From positions 1-30,965 of the forward strand of contig SZOR01000042.1 of the NCBI GenBank assembly GCA_030263275.1: DNA of 30,965 nucleotides, written 5' to 3'. Positions within the stretch are counted from its first letter, which is position 1; each line of letters opens with the position of its first letter. Made by a program: the position numbers and the translations under genes. The DNA comes from DSNY01 sp016861185 (GTDB taxonomy: Bacteria; Pseudomonadota; Gammaproteobacteria; Burkholderiales; Burkholderiaceae_F). The notes beneath the pieces are model-generated. The model was given only the letters and a program-made list of their open reading frames with translations, made no database searches and was not told the origin of the DNA. Of this stretch, positions 1 through 6,758 are shown one piece after another.

Positions 1-301
1 GCTCGACGGCAGGCTTTGGCGCGGGCTCGGCTGCGGCCGCGGGTGCAGCGGGCTGCGCCGCGCGCGCGGCCCCGGACTCGATCCGGGGGGCCGGCGTCGG
101 CAGCGGCGGTTCACGCGCCGGCGCGGGCGGCGTGACGGTCGCGGCGGCGTCGTACTGGGGCGCGTTGACGATGTCGGCCGTACGCAGCGGCTCGTTCTCG
201 GAGAAGCGCTTGGCCGGCGGCGCACCGCACGCCGCGAGTGCCGCGCCGATCGCCGCGGCCGCCGCGTACGCTGCTGCCGGCGAAGGGCGCAGTGTGTTCA
301 C
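1..301 (-). CDS. Lipoprotein, N-terminal part, cut by the window edge
   Basis: About 100 codons read leftward off the window. The GTG start overlaps the rodA stop (GTGA), so it is the next gene of the mre-rodA operon. Residues 1-25 look like a lipoprotein signal: an Ala-rich hydrophobic stretch ending in the lipobox LAAC with Cys25 as lipidation site. The mature part begins with a short charged segment and then becomes very Pro/Ala-rich, which resembles a periplasmic linker. No catalytic domain is reached before the edge. In related genomes a lipoprotein RlpA or a lytic transglycosylase such as MltB often follows rodA, so a septal or peptidoglycan-acting lipoprotein is my inference. The part seen does not decide between them. 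A 28-base palindromic repeat lies in frame at 61-88, encoding PRIESGAAR. Confidence 0.7.
   Translation of the reverse strand, partial: MNTLRPSPAAAYAAAAAIGAALAACGAPPAKRFSENEPLRTADIVNAPQYDAAATVTPPAPAREPPLPTPAPRIESGAARAAQPAAPAAAAEPAPKPAVE
61..88 (-). repeat. 28-base palindromic repeat, copy 1 (in the lipoprotein gene)
   Basis: Minus strand CCCCGGATCGAGTCCGGGG plus GCCGCGCGCG, one base different from the copy at 30593-30620. It lies in the Pro/Ala-rich linker of the lipoprotein, read as PRIESGAAR. Confidence 0.8.
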
Positions 302-1416
302 GACTGCACCAGCTTGCGGTTGCGGTGGATGCTCATCAGCATCCCGCACGCCATGCCCAGCGTCACCAGCGCGGTGCCGCCGTAGCTGATGAAGGGCAGC
401 GGCACGCCCACCACCGGCAGGATGCCGCTCACCATGCCCATGTTCACGAACGCGTAGGTGAAGACGATCATCGCGATCGCCGCCGCCAGCAGCCGCCCGA
501 ACAGCGTGGCCGCGTTGCCCGCGATCGAGAACGCACGCAGCACGAGCGCGAAGAACAGAACGATCAGCACGAGGTTGCCGACCAGCCCGAACTCCTCGGA
601 GTAGACGGCGAAGATGAAGTCGCTGGTGCGCTCGGGGATGAACTCCAGGTGCGTCTGCGTGCCCTGCATCCAGCCCTTGCCGAGCGGCCCGCCGCTGCCG
701 ATCGCGATCATCGCCTGCAGCGTGTGGAAGCCCTTGCCGAGCGGGTCCTGCATCGGGTCGATCAGCGTCAGGATGCGTTCGCGCTGGTAGTCGTGCATCA
801 GCGTCCACGCCACCGGCAAGGCCGCCAGCCCGGCGACGGCGAGCGCGGCGAGCCACTTCCACGGCAGTCCCGCGAAGAAGATCACGAACGCGCCGGCGGC
901 GAGCACCAGCAGCGCGGTGCCCAGGTCGGGCTGCTTGACGATCAGTGCGACCGGTACCGCGACGATCAGCGCGGCCAGCGCGAAGTCGAGCGTGCGCACC
1001 GCGCCTTCGCGCTTGTGGAAGTACCACGCGAGCATCATCGGCAACGCGAGCTTCATGATCTCCGACGGCTGGATGCGCGCCACGCCGATGTCGAGCCAGC
1101 GCGTCGCGCCCTTGACGGTGACGCCGGCGAATTCCACGCCGAGCAGCAGCACGACGCCGACCGCGTAGGCCGGCACCGCGAGCTTCATCAGCGTGGGCGG
1201 CGGGATGCTTGCCGCGATGAACATCACCGCGCCGGCGATTGCCAGGTTGCGGAGCTGGTCGGTGAAACGCCATGGAAAATCGGCACCCGCCGAATAGAGC
1301 GTGACGAGCCCGATCAGCACGAGGCTCGCGACGATCGCGAGCAGCGCGGGGTCGAACACCGCCAGGCGCGCCAGCGCCCACTGGCCCATGCGGCGGCCGA
1401 GCGCGACGTCAGTCAC
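298..1416 (-). CDS. rodA: Rod-shape peptidoglycan glycosyltransferase RodA
   Basis: SEDS-family polytopic membrane protein that polymerises lipid II into glycan strands, working with PBP2 in the elongasome. I chose the GTG start at 1416 (VTDVALGRR...), just upstream of the mrdA stop at 1411-1409. It gives about 372 residues, the usual RodA length, whereas the longest open frame (from 1509) adds 31 Arg-rich residues that overlap mrdA. Multiple hydrophobic segments are visible from residue 20 on. Family hallmarks include the stretch GATRWLDIG with a downstream QPSE, the loop FIFAVYSEEFG, and a C-terminal PFISYGGTALV segment, all typical of RodA/FtsW. It is tightly packed between mrdA and the lipoprotein gene, so the three are almost certainly co-transcribed. 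Confidence 0.96.
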   Translation of the reverse strand: MTDVALGRRMGQWALARLAVFDPALLAIVASLVLIGLVTLYSAGADFPWRFTDQLRNLAIAGAVMFIAASIPPPTLMKLAVPAYAVGVVLLLGVEFAGVTVKGATRWLDIGVARIQPSEIMKLALPMMLAWYFHKREGAVRTLDFALAALIVAVPVALIVKQPDLGTALLVLAAGAFVIFFAGLPWKWLAALAVAGLAALPVAWTLMHDYQRERILTLIDPMQDPLGKGFHTLQAMIAIGSGGPLGKGWMQGTQTHLEFIPERTSDFIFAVYSEEFGLVGNLVLIVLFFALVLRAFSIAGNAATLFGRLLAAAIAMIVFTYAFVNMGMVSGILPVVGVPLPFISYGGTALVTLGMACGMLMSIHRNRKLVQS

Positions 1417-3328
1417 CAGCGGCTCCCGTCGCGCCCTGCGCGTACAAGGCCGGCGCTTGTTTCGGCAGCGCAGGCGCGGTGGGCACCTTGCCGAGCAGGT
1501 AGTAGTCAAAGGCCTGGCGCGCGATCGGCGCGGCGGCGAGCGCGCCGAAGCCGCCGTTTTCGACGATCACCGCGAGCGCGATCTTCGGATCGTCGGCCGG
1601 CGCGAACGCGACGAACAGCGAGTGGTCGCGATGGCGCTCGTCGATGCGGTTCGCGTCGTACTTCTCGTTCTGCTTGATGCCGATCACCTGCGCGGTGCCG
1701 GTCTTGCCGGCGACCTTGTACGGCGCACCCTGGAAGGCCGCGCGCCCGGTACCGTTGACGTTGACGTCGACCATCGCGTCGATGACCGTCCGCAGGTGCT
1801 GCGGCTTCAGCGGAATGCGGTAGCTCTCCTTCGGCACCGTCAGGCGCTTCTCGCCGGTGCGCGTGTCGACGACCTGCTTGACCAGGTGCGGCTTCATCAC
1901 GACGCCGCGATTCGCGAGGTTGGCGGTCGCGTGTGCGAGCTGCAGCAGCGTGAACGCGTTGTAGCCCTGGCCGATGCCGATCGAGATCGTTTCGCCGGCG
2001 TACCACTTCTGCTTGAAGCGGCGCTCCTTCCACTGCGTCGACGGCAGGATGCCGGTCTGCTCGCCTTCGACGTCGATGCCGGTGATCTGGCCGAAGCCGA
2101 ACGGCTTCATGAAGTCGTGGATCGCGTCCACGCCCAGGTCGTTGGCGAGCATGTAGTAGTAGATATCGCTCGACTTGACGATCGAGCGGTGCATGTCGAC
2201 CGGCCCGAGCGGCACCTTGTTGCTGTCGCGGAAGCGGTGGTTGCCGAACATGAAGTAGCCCGGGTCGTAGATCACCTGCTCTGGCCGGCGCTTGCCCAGC
2301 TCGAGCGCGGCCAGCGCGAGGAAGGGCTTGTAGGTCGAGCCGATCGGATAGGTGCCGCGCAGCGCGCGATTGAGCAGCGGCTTGTCCGGGTCGTTGTTCA
2401 GCGCGTCCCAGTTCAACGGGTCGATGCCCTCGACGAACAGGTTCGGGTCGAAGGTCGGCTTGGAGACGAACGCGAGCACGTCGCCGGTGGCGGGCTCGAT
2501 CGCGATCAGCGCGCCGCGGCGGTCGCCGAACGCCCTCTCCACGATCTCCTGCAGCTTGATGTCGACCGACAGGATCAGGTCGTTGCCGGGAATCGACTGC
2601 GTCCGCGACAGCGTGCGCACCGCGCGGCCGCCGGCGGTGATCTCGACTTCCTCGAAGCCGGTCGTGCCGTGCAGTTCGCGCTCGTAGCTCTGCTCGAGCC
2701 CGATCTTGCCGATGTATTCGGTGCCGACGTAGTCGGCGGCGTCGGGCCAGGTCGCGATCTTTTCCTTGTCGGCCGGCGAAACGCGGCCGATGTAGCCGAT
2801 CAGGTGCGAGCCGGTCTCGCCGAGCGGATAGTGGCGGAACAGCCGCGCCTTCAGCTCCACGCCCGGGAAGCGGTAGTGGTGCGCGGCGAACTTGGCGACC
2901 TCGTCGTCGGTGAGCCGCGTGCGGATCGGGATCGAGTCCGCGCCCTTCAGCTCCTCCTGCAGCTTCTTGAAGCGGCGCCGGTCGCGCGGCTGGATGTCGA
3001 TCACCTTGGCCAGCTCGTCGATCACCGCGTTGGCGCCGCCCGGGTGCTCCTGCGCGAAGCGCGTGGCGATCTCCAGCGTATAGCCGGCGTAGTTCTTCGC
3101 GATGATCACGCCGTTGCGGTCCTTGATCAGTCCGCGGTTGGCGGTGACCGGAACGACCGCGATGCGGTTGCTCTCGGCGCGTGCGTAGAAGTCGTCGTGC
3201 TTGAACAGCTGCAGCCACACGAAGCGCCCCGCCAGCAGCAACAGGCAGGCCAGCACGAACAGCGACGCCGCCACGATCCGCGTGCGGAAGTGGAGGATCT
3301 CGCGTTCGGGGTTGCGCAGGGCTCTCAT
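1409..3328 (-). CDS. mrdA: Penicillin-binding protein 2 (elongation transpeptidase)
   Basis: Monofunctional class B PBP, 639 residues, which cross-links peptidoglycan during lateral growth and pairs with RodA. A single N-terminal membrane anchor lies at about residues 16-40. A dimerisation/pedestal region follows, then the transpeptidase domain. The three active-site motifs are present: S331-T-Y-K334 (GSTYKP), the SxN-type motif in KSSDIYYY (here S-S-D, as in other PBP2 proteins), and KTG in AGKTGTAQV. The start ATG at 3328 matches family N-termini (MRALRNPERE...). No Shine-Dalgarno sequence precedes it: a GGATTGC heptamer array begins only three bases upstream. The gap to mreD is 177 bases, unusual in an otherwise tight operon. 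Confidence 0.97.
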   Translation of the reverse strand: MRALRNPEREILHFRTRIVAASLFVLACLLLLAGRFVWLQLFKHDDFYARAESNRIAVVPVTANRGLIKDRNGVIIAKNYAGYTLEIATRFAQEHPGGANAVIDELAKVIDIQPRDRRRFKKLQEELKGADSIPIRTRLTDDEVAKFAAHHYRFPGVELKARLFRHYPLGETGSHLIGYIGRVSPADKEKIATWPDAADYVGTEYIGKIGLEQSYERELHGTTGFEEVEITAGGRAVRTLSRTQSIPGNDLILSVDIKLQEIVERAFGDRRGALIAIEPATGDVLAFVSKPTFDPNLFVEGIDPLNWDALNNDPDKPLLNRALRGTYPIGSTYKPFLALAALELGKRRPEQVIYDPGYFMFGNHRFRDSNKVPLGPVDMHRSIVKSSDIYYYMLANDLGVDAIHDFMKPFGFGQITGIDVEGEQTGILPSTQWKERRFKQKWYAGETISIGIGQGYNAFTLLQLAHATANLANRGVVMKPHLVKQVVDTRTGEKRLTVPKESYRIPLKPQHLRTVIDAMVDVNVNGTGRAAFQGAPYKVAGKTGTAQVIGIKQNEKYDANRIDERHRDHSLFVAFAPADDPKIALAVIVENGGFGALAAAPIARQAFDYYLLGKVPTAPALPKQAPALYAQGATGAAGD

Positions 3329-3505
3329 GTTCGGATTGCGGATTGCGGATCGCGGAGTGCGCCGGCCTCCCCTGTGCGGAACGCGGCGCTACGTGGGCGA
3401 CAGCGTAAGCCAAACACGCGGCGAACCAGCCCGCGGAATGTGCAGCTTTCCATCCGCAATCCGCAGTCCGCGATGCGACCCATGCGCAATCCGCGATCCG
3501 CGATC
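3329..3505. repeat. Inverted pair of GGATTGC heptamer arrays filling the mreD-mrdA gap
   Basis: Positions 3332-3357 hold a tandem array of GGATTGC/GGATCGC heptamers on the plus strand. Positions 3452-3474 and 3484-3505 hold the reverse complement (GCAATCC, GCGATCC). The left array starts three bases upstream of the mrdA start, and the right array ends exactly at the mreD stop codon. The pair therefore brackets the whole intergenic space, with about 94 bases of unrelated sequence between. In RNA the arrays could pair as a long stem. The same family occurs at 6205-6427, 6720-6751 and 14417-14662. Confidence 0.85.
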
Positions 3506-4117
3506 CTAGATCGGCCGCGTTTCGTCCCGCTCGATCGATCGCCGCTGGGGGGCGAGCAGGATGTAGCTCGCGACCGGCCACAGTGCGGCGCCGATGACGC
3601 TTTCGAGCAGGTAACTCCAGCCGGGGAAGCTGCCGCCGACCCACAGCCGTACCGCGAGCGAGGCGAACTGGGCCAGCAGCAGCAGCGGGCCCACGTACAG
3701 CGCCTGCGCGCCGAGCGGGAACCACAGGATCCGCCGGTGCAGCGAGATCGCGCCATAGGACAGCAGCGTGTACGCGAGCGCGTGTTCTCCGAACAGCGCG
3801 CCGCTGTGCACGTCCATCAGCAGGCCGCAGACGAAGGCGGCGCCGATGCCGACGCGGCGCGGCTGGTGCACGTTCCAGAAGACGAGCGCCAGCGCCAGGA
3901 AGTCGGGCACCAGCAGCAACCGCCCCCAGGGCAGCAGGTTCAGCAGGAAGGCCGCGGCCAGCGACACCCAGATGAATACCGGATTCACCGGCCGCAACAG
4001 CACCTTCGGCCGGTACGCTCCGCGTCCGCCGGTCAGCTCGACGGGATCGACCGTGCGCGCCGGCCGCAGCGCGAACGACTGCGCGAGCTTGTCGAGCCAG
4101 GACCCGAGGCGGTTCAC
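3506..4117 (-). CDS. mreD: Rod-shape-determining membrane protein MreD
   Basis: 203-residue inner-membrane component of the elongasome, which binds MreC and helps couple MreB to wall synthesis. The start overlaps the mreC stop (ATGA). The core from about residue 42 (RPVNPVFIWVSL) has five to six hydrophobic segments, the conserved PDFLALALVFW helix and the GLLMDVHSGALFGEHAL motif typical of MreD. Compared with usual MreD proteins (about 160-175 residues) it has roughly 35 extra polar residues at the N-terminus before the first membrane segment. These could be genuine or reflect a later start, but the four-base overlap with mreC supports the start used here. Confidence 0.94.
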   Translation of the reverse strand: MNRLGSWLDKLAQSFALRPARTVDPVELTGGRGAYRPKVLLRPVNPVFIWVSLAAAFLLNLLPWGRLLLVPDFLALALVFWNVHQPRRVGIGAAFVCGLLMDVHSGALFGEHALAYTLLSYGAISLHRRILWFPLGAQALYVGPLLLLAQFASLAVRLWVGGSFPGWSYLLESVIGAALWPVASYILLAPQRRSIERDETRPI

Positions 4118-5010
4118 TTCTTCGCTCCGCGGCGCTCGGGCCGCTTGGCCTCGGGCGCGGGCTTCGGCGGGATCTTGGACGAATCGACGATCAGCACCAG
4201 AAGCTGCGTGTGGCTGTGCACGCCCGCGCTCGGCGCGAGCACGACGCGCGCGAACTGGTCCTTCACGTTGCGCTCGACGCGCGCCACGCTTGCCACCGGC
4301 AACCCCGGCGGATAGACGCCGTCCAGCCCCGAGGTGACGACCTGATCGCCCTGGACGATGTCGGCGTTGGCCGGCATGAAGCGCAGTTCGAGCGAGCCGG
4401 CGTCGACGCCGCCGTACGCCACGCCGCGCAGGCCGTTGCGCAGGATCTGGACCGGGATCACCTGGTCCTTGTCGGTCAGCAGCGTGACCTCGGCGGTCAG
4501 CGGAAACACCCGCGTGACCTGGCCGACCACCCCGACGCCGTCGAGCACCGGGCTGCCGGCGACGATGCCGTCCTGCGCGCCGCGGTCCAGCACGATCTTG
4601 CTGGTGAAGCGGTCGCGCGACTCGTACAGCACCTGTGCGGTCACGGCCGAGGCGCCGAGCCGCTCGCGCAACCCGGCGAGCCGGCGAAGCTGCGCGTTCT
4701 CCGCGGCGAGGTTCTGCGCCTGCTGAACGAGCAGCGCGTGCTCGAGCGCCGCGCGCTTCAGCGCGTCGTTCTCGCGCGTGAGGTTGGCCACCGTCGTGAA
4801 GTAGTCGCCGACGCGCGCGACCACGTCGCGCGGTACGAGCAGCGCCTGCTGGATCGGATACAGCACGACGCCCACACCCAGTCGGATCGTCTCGAGCGCC
4901 TTGACGCGCGAGTCGACGACCAGCAGCGCCACCGCGAGGAAGGAGAAGAACGCGAGCCGCGCCCGGGCCGAAACGCCCTGGTTGAACAGTGGTGGCGGGC
5001 CGTATTCCAT
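4114..5010 (-). CDS. mreC: Cell shape-determining protein MreC
   Basis: 298-residue bitopic protein that links MreB/MreD to PBP2 in the periplasm. It has a short cytoplasmic N-terminus, one membrane helix at about residues 18-35, and a coiled coil at roughly 68-115 (LTRENDALKRAAL, then AENAQLRRLAGLRERLG). The two-lobed beta domain to about residue 275 carries the family segments DRGAQDGI, PVLDGVGVVGQV and LLTDKDQVIPVQ. The C-terminus is Lys/Pro/Arg-rich. The start ATG lacks a clear Shine-Dalgarno sequence; the bases before it are one arm of an 11-bp inverted repeat whose other arm lies just after mreB. Confidence 0.96.
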   Translation of the reverse strand: MEYGPPPLFNQGVSARARLAFFSFLAVALLVVDSRVKALETIRLGVGVVLYPIQQALLVPRDVVARVGDYFTTVANLTRENDALKRAALEHALLVQQAQNLAAENAQLRRLAGLRERLGASAVTAQVLYESRDRFTSKIVLDRGAQDGIVAGSPVLDGVGVVGQVTRVFPLTAEVTLLTDKDQVIPVQILRNGLRGVAYGGVDAGSLELRFMPANADIVQGDQVVTSGLDGVYPPGLPVASVARVERNVKDQFARVVLAPSAGVHSHTQLLVLIVDSSKIPPKPAPEAKRPERRGAKK

Positions 5011-5012
5011 CT

Positions 5013-5153
5013 GCGTCGGCCGTTAACCGTCCGCCGTCAAGCGCCGGCCATGGGATCTGACGAAGAGCGGGGAGACCTCAGCTTGCTGAAGCGCCGCCGG
5101 CGACCACCGACTGCAAACGGCTGACGGCGCGGCGGCCGCCCGACGGCCGACGC
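5013..5153. repeat. Nested inverted repeats between mreB and mreC
   Basis: GCGTCGGCCGT at 5013-5023 is the perfect reverse complement of ACGGCCGACGC at 5143-5153. Inside it CGCCGTCA (5032-5039) matches TGACGGCG (5122-5129). The outer arms sit next to the mreC start and just after the mreB stop. In the mreBCD transcript the pair could close a loop of about 120 nt over the intercistronic region and cover the mreC initiation site. No other gene or clear promoter is seen in this gap. Confidence 0.5.
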
Positions 5154-5160
5154 CAGCGGT

Positions 5161-6204
5161 TCAACCATGCGCGAAGATCGAACCCATCTTGTCCATGCGC
5201 TCCAGCGCGATGCCGCAGCCGCGCACGACACACGTCAGCGGATCCTCGGCGACGATCACCGGCAGCCCGGTTTCCTCCATCAGCAGGCGGTCGACGTCGC
5301 GCAGCAGCGCACCGCCGCCGGTGAGCATCATGCCGCGCTCGGCGATGTCTGCGCCCAGTTCGGGCGGCGTCTGCTCGAGCGCGATCTTCACCGCGCTGAC
5401 GATCTGGTTCAGCGGGTCGGTGAGCGCCTCGAGGATCTCGTTGCTCGAGATCGTGAACGAGCGCGGAATGCCTTCGGAGAGGTTGCGGCCCTTGACCTCC
5501 ATCTCCTTGACCTCGGAGCCCGGGAAGGCCGAACCGATCTCTTTCTTGATCGCCTCGGCGGTCGGTTCGCCGATCAGCATCCCGTAGTTGCGGCGGATGT
5601 AGTTGATGATCGCCTCGTCGAACTTGTCGCCGCCGACGCGCACCGATCCCGAGTACACCATGCCGCCGAGCGAGATGATGCCGACTTCGGTCGTGCCGCC
5701 GCCGATGTCGACGACCATCGAGCCCGACGCCTCCGACACCGGCAGGCCCGCGCCGATCGCCGCGGCCATCGGTTCCTCGATCAGGAACACCTGGCTCGCG
5801 CCGGCCGCCTCGGCCGACTCCTTGATCGCGCGCCGCTCGACCTGCGTGGAACCGCAGGGCACGCAGATGATGATGCGCGGCGAAGGTGCCAGCAGCGTCG
5901 ACGGATGGACCATCTTGATGAACTGCTTGAGCATCTGCTCGGTGACGGTGAAGTCGGCGATCACGCCGTCCTTCATCGGGCGGATCGCCTCGATGTTGCC
6001 GGGCACCTTGCCGAGCATCTGCTTGGCCTCGCGGCCGACCGCGCGGATCGCGCGCTTGGCGTTGGGGCCGCCCTCGTGGCTGATCGCGACGACCGAGGGT
6101 TCATCGAGCACGATGCCTTTGCCGCGCACGTAGATCAGCGTGTTGGCGGTGCCGAGATCGATGGCCAGATCGCTCGAAAAATAGCTGCGGAGAAAACCGA
6201 ACAT
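5161..6204 (-). CDS. mreB: Actin-like rod-shape protein MreB
   Basis: 347-residue bacterial actin that polymerises under the membrane and positions the elongasome. The start ATG at 6204 gives the standard MreB N-terminus (MFGFLRSYFSSDLAIDLGTANT) with the phosphate-1 loop DLGTANTLIY. Phosphate-2 (VVDIGGGTTEVG), the RVGGDKFDEAI loop and the adenosine motif LTGGGALLRDVD are all present. A longer open frame runs upstream to 6657, but that part is antisense to gatC and contains repeat-derived sequence, so I reject it. It is first gene of the minus-strand operon and divergent from gatC. The ribosome-binding region is weak (GAAGAA), and a heptamer array begins nine bases upstream. Confidence 0.97.
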   Translation of the reverse strand: MFGFLRSYFSSDLAIDLGTANTLIYVRGKGIVLDEPSVVAISHEGGPNAKRAIRAVGREAKQMLGKVPGNIEAIRPMKDGVIADFTVTEQMLKQFIKMVHPSTLLAPSPRIIICVPCGSTQVERRAIKESAEAAGASQVFLIEEPMAAAIGAGLPVSEASGSMVVDIGGGTTEVGIISLGGMVYSGSVRVGGDKFDEAIINYIRRNYGMLIGEPTAEAIKKEIGSAFPGSEVKEMEVKGRNLSEGIPRSFTISSNEILEALTDPLNQIVSAVKIALEQTPPELGADIAERGMMLTGGGALLRDVDRLLMEETGLPVIVAEDPLTCVVRGCGIALERMDKMGSIFAHG

Positions 6205-6427
6205 GTGTTCTTCGGATTGCGGATCGCGGATTGAGGATTGCGCATCGAAGCCCGCCGGCAATCCCTGGGCAACCAGCGGACCGACGGCAGCCCGCGTATG
6301 AGTCGGCGATAATACGGCAAAACCCCTTCGGAATCGGGCGCAAGCCTTTGTTTTTGCAAGGTCGCGCGTCGTCCGTCCGGCTGGCCTAGATACCCCGCAA
6401 TCCGCAATCCGCGATCCGAGCCCCACG
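6205..6427. repeat. Inverted pair of GGATTGC heptamer arrays in the mreB-gatC divergent region
   Basis: The plus-sense array lies at 6213-6246 (GGATTGC, GGATCGC and a degenerate GGATTGA unit). The inverted array is at 6395-6418 (CCGCAATCCGCAATCCGCGA). They bracket about 148 bases that must hold the promoters of both the mreB operon and gatC. The right array ends nine bases before the gatC start, so gatC has no recognisable Shine-Dalgarno sequence. The interior does not resemble that of the 3329-3505 element, which argues against one transposed cassette and for separate placement of the arrays at gene borders. Confidence 0.85.
6308..6314. promoter_or_regulatory. Candidate -10 element shared by mreB and gatC divergent promoters
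   Basis: The AT-rich heptamer GATAATA reads as a -10-like TATTAT on the minus strand (toward mreB) and GATAAT on the plus strand (toward gatC). No convincing -35 hexamer is found at the right distance on either strand, so this is only the best candidate in the divergent region. Confidence 0.25.
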
Positions 6428-6715
6428 ATGCCGCTGTCCCTCGCCGACGTCCACCGCATCGCGCATCTGGCACGCATCGAGATCGACGATGCGCAGGCGC
6501 AAGCCACGCTGGCACAACTGAACGACATCTTCGCGATGATCGAGAAGATGCGGCGCGTCGATACGAGCGGTATCGAGCCGATGGCGCACCCGCTGGGCGG
6601 CCGGCAGCGGCTGCGCGACGACGCCGTGACCGAGGACATCGACCGCGAAGAGAACATGAAGAACGCGCCTGAACAGCAGGACGGGCTGTTCCTCGTGCCG
6701 AAGGTGATCGAATGA
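6428..6715 (+). CDS. gatC: Aspartyl/glutamyl-tRNA amidotransferase subunit C
   Basis: 95-residue small subunit that clamps GatA and GatB together in the GatCAB complex, which amidates Glu-tRNA(Gln) and/or Asp-tRNA(Asn). Family features are the N-terminal helix SLADVHRIAHLARIEID, the middle stretch QLNDIFAMIEKM and RRVDTSGIEPMAHPL, and the C-terminal DGLFLVPKVIE. It is the first gene of the plus-strand gat cluster. The start fits the family N-terminus although there is no clear ribosome-binding site; the preceding bases belong to a heptamer array. A second array separates it from gatA. Confidence 0.95.
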   Translation: MPLSLADVHRIAHLARIEIDDAQAQATLAQLNDIFAMIEKMRRVDTSGIEPMAHPLGGRQRLRDDAVTEDIDREENMKNAPEQQDGLFLVPKVIE

Positions 6716-6719
6716 GCGT

Positions 6720-6751
6720 CGGATTGCGGATTGCGGAGCGCGGATTGCGGG
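6720..6751 (+). repeat. Single GGATTGC heptamer array between gatC and gatA
   Basis: Four heptamer units in plus orientation (GGATTGC, GGATTGC, a variant GGAGCGC, GGATTGC) fill most of the 43-base gatC-gatA gap. There is no inverted partner inside this gap. The nearest inverted array is at 6395-6418, so gatC as a whole is flanked by opposite-facing arrays. Here the last unit runs into GGGGAAG, which can serve as the gatA Shine-Dalgarno sequence. Confidence 0.8.
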
Positions 6752-6758
6752 GAAGATC

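Noticed and set aside
3332..3505. CRISPR-like array
   Set aside because: The heptamers are contiguous with no regular unique spacers, repeats are only seven bases, and orientation flips; no cas gene is present.
1301..4315. 1004-codon open frame on the plus strand
   Set aside because: It is antisense to rodA, mrdA and mreD, is Arg/Asp/Ala-rich as expected for the opposite strand of GC-rich genes, crosses the heptamer arrays, and shows no domain.
3329..6427. The 3329-3505 and 6205-6427 elements as copies of one miniature transposon
   Set aside because: Only the end arrays match; interiors are unrelated and no target-site duplication can be seen.
6205..6657. N-terminal extension of mreB (open frame to 6657)
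   Set aside because: It is antisense to gatC and passes through repeat-derived sequence; canonical MreB begins at the ATG at 6204.
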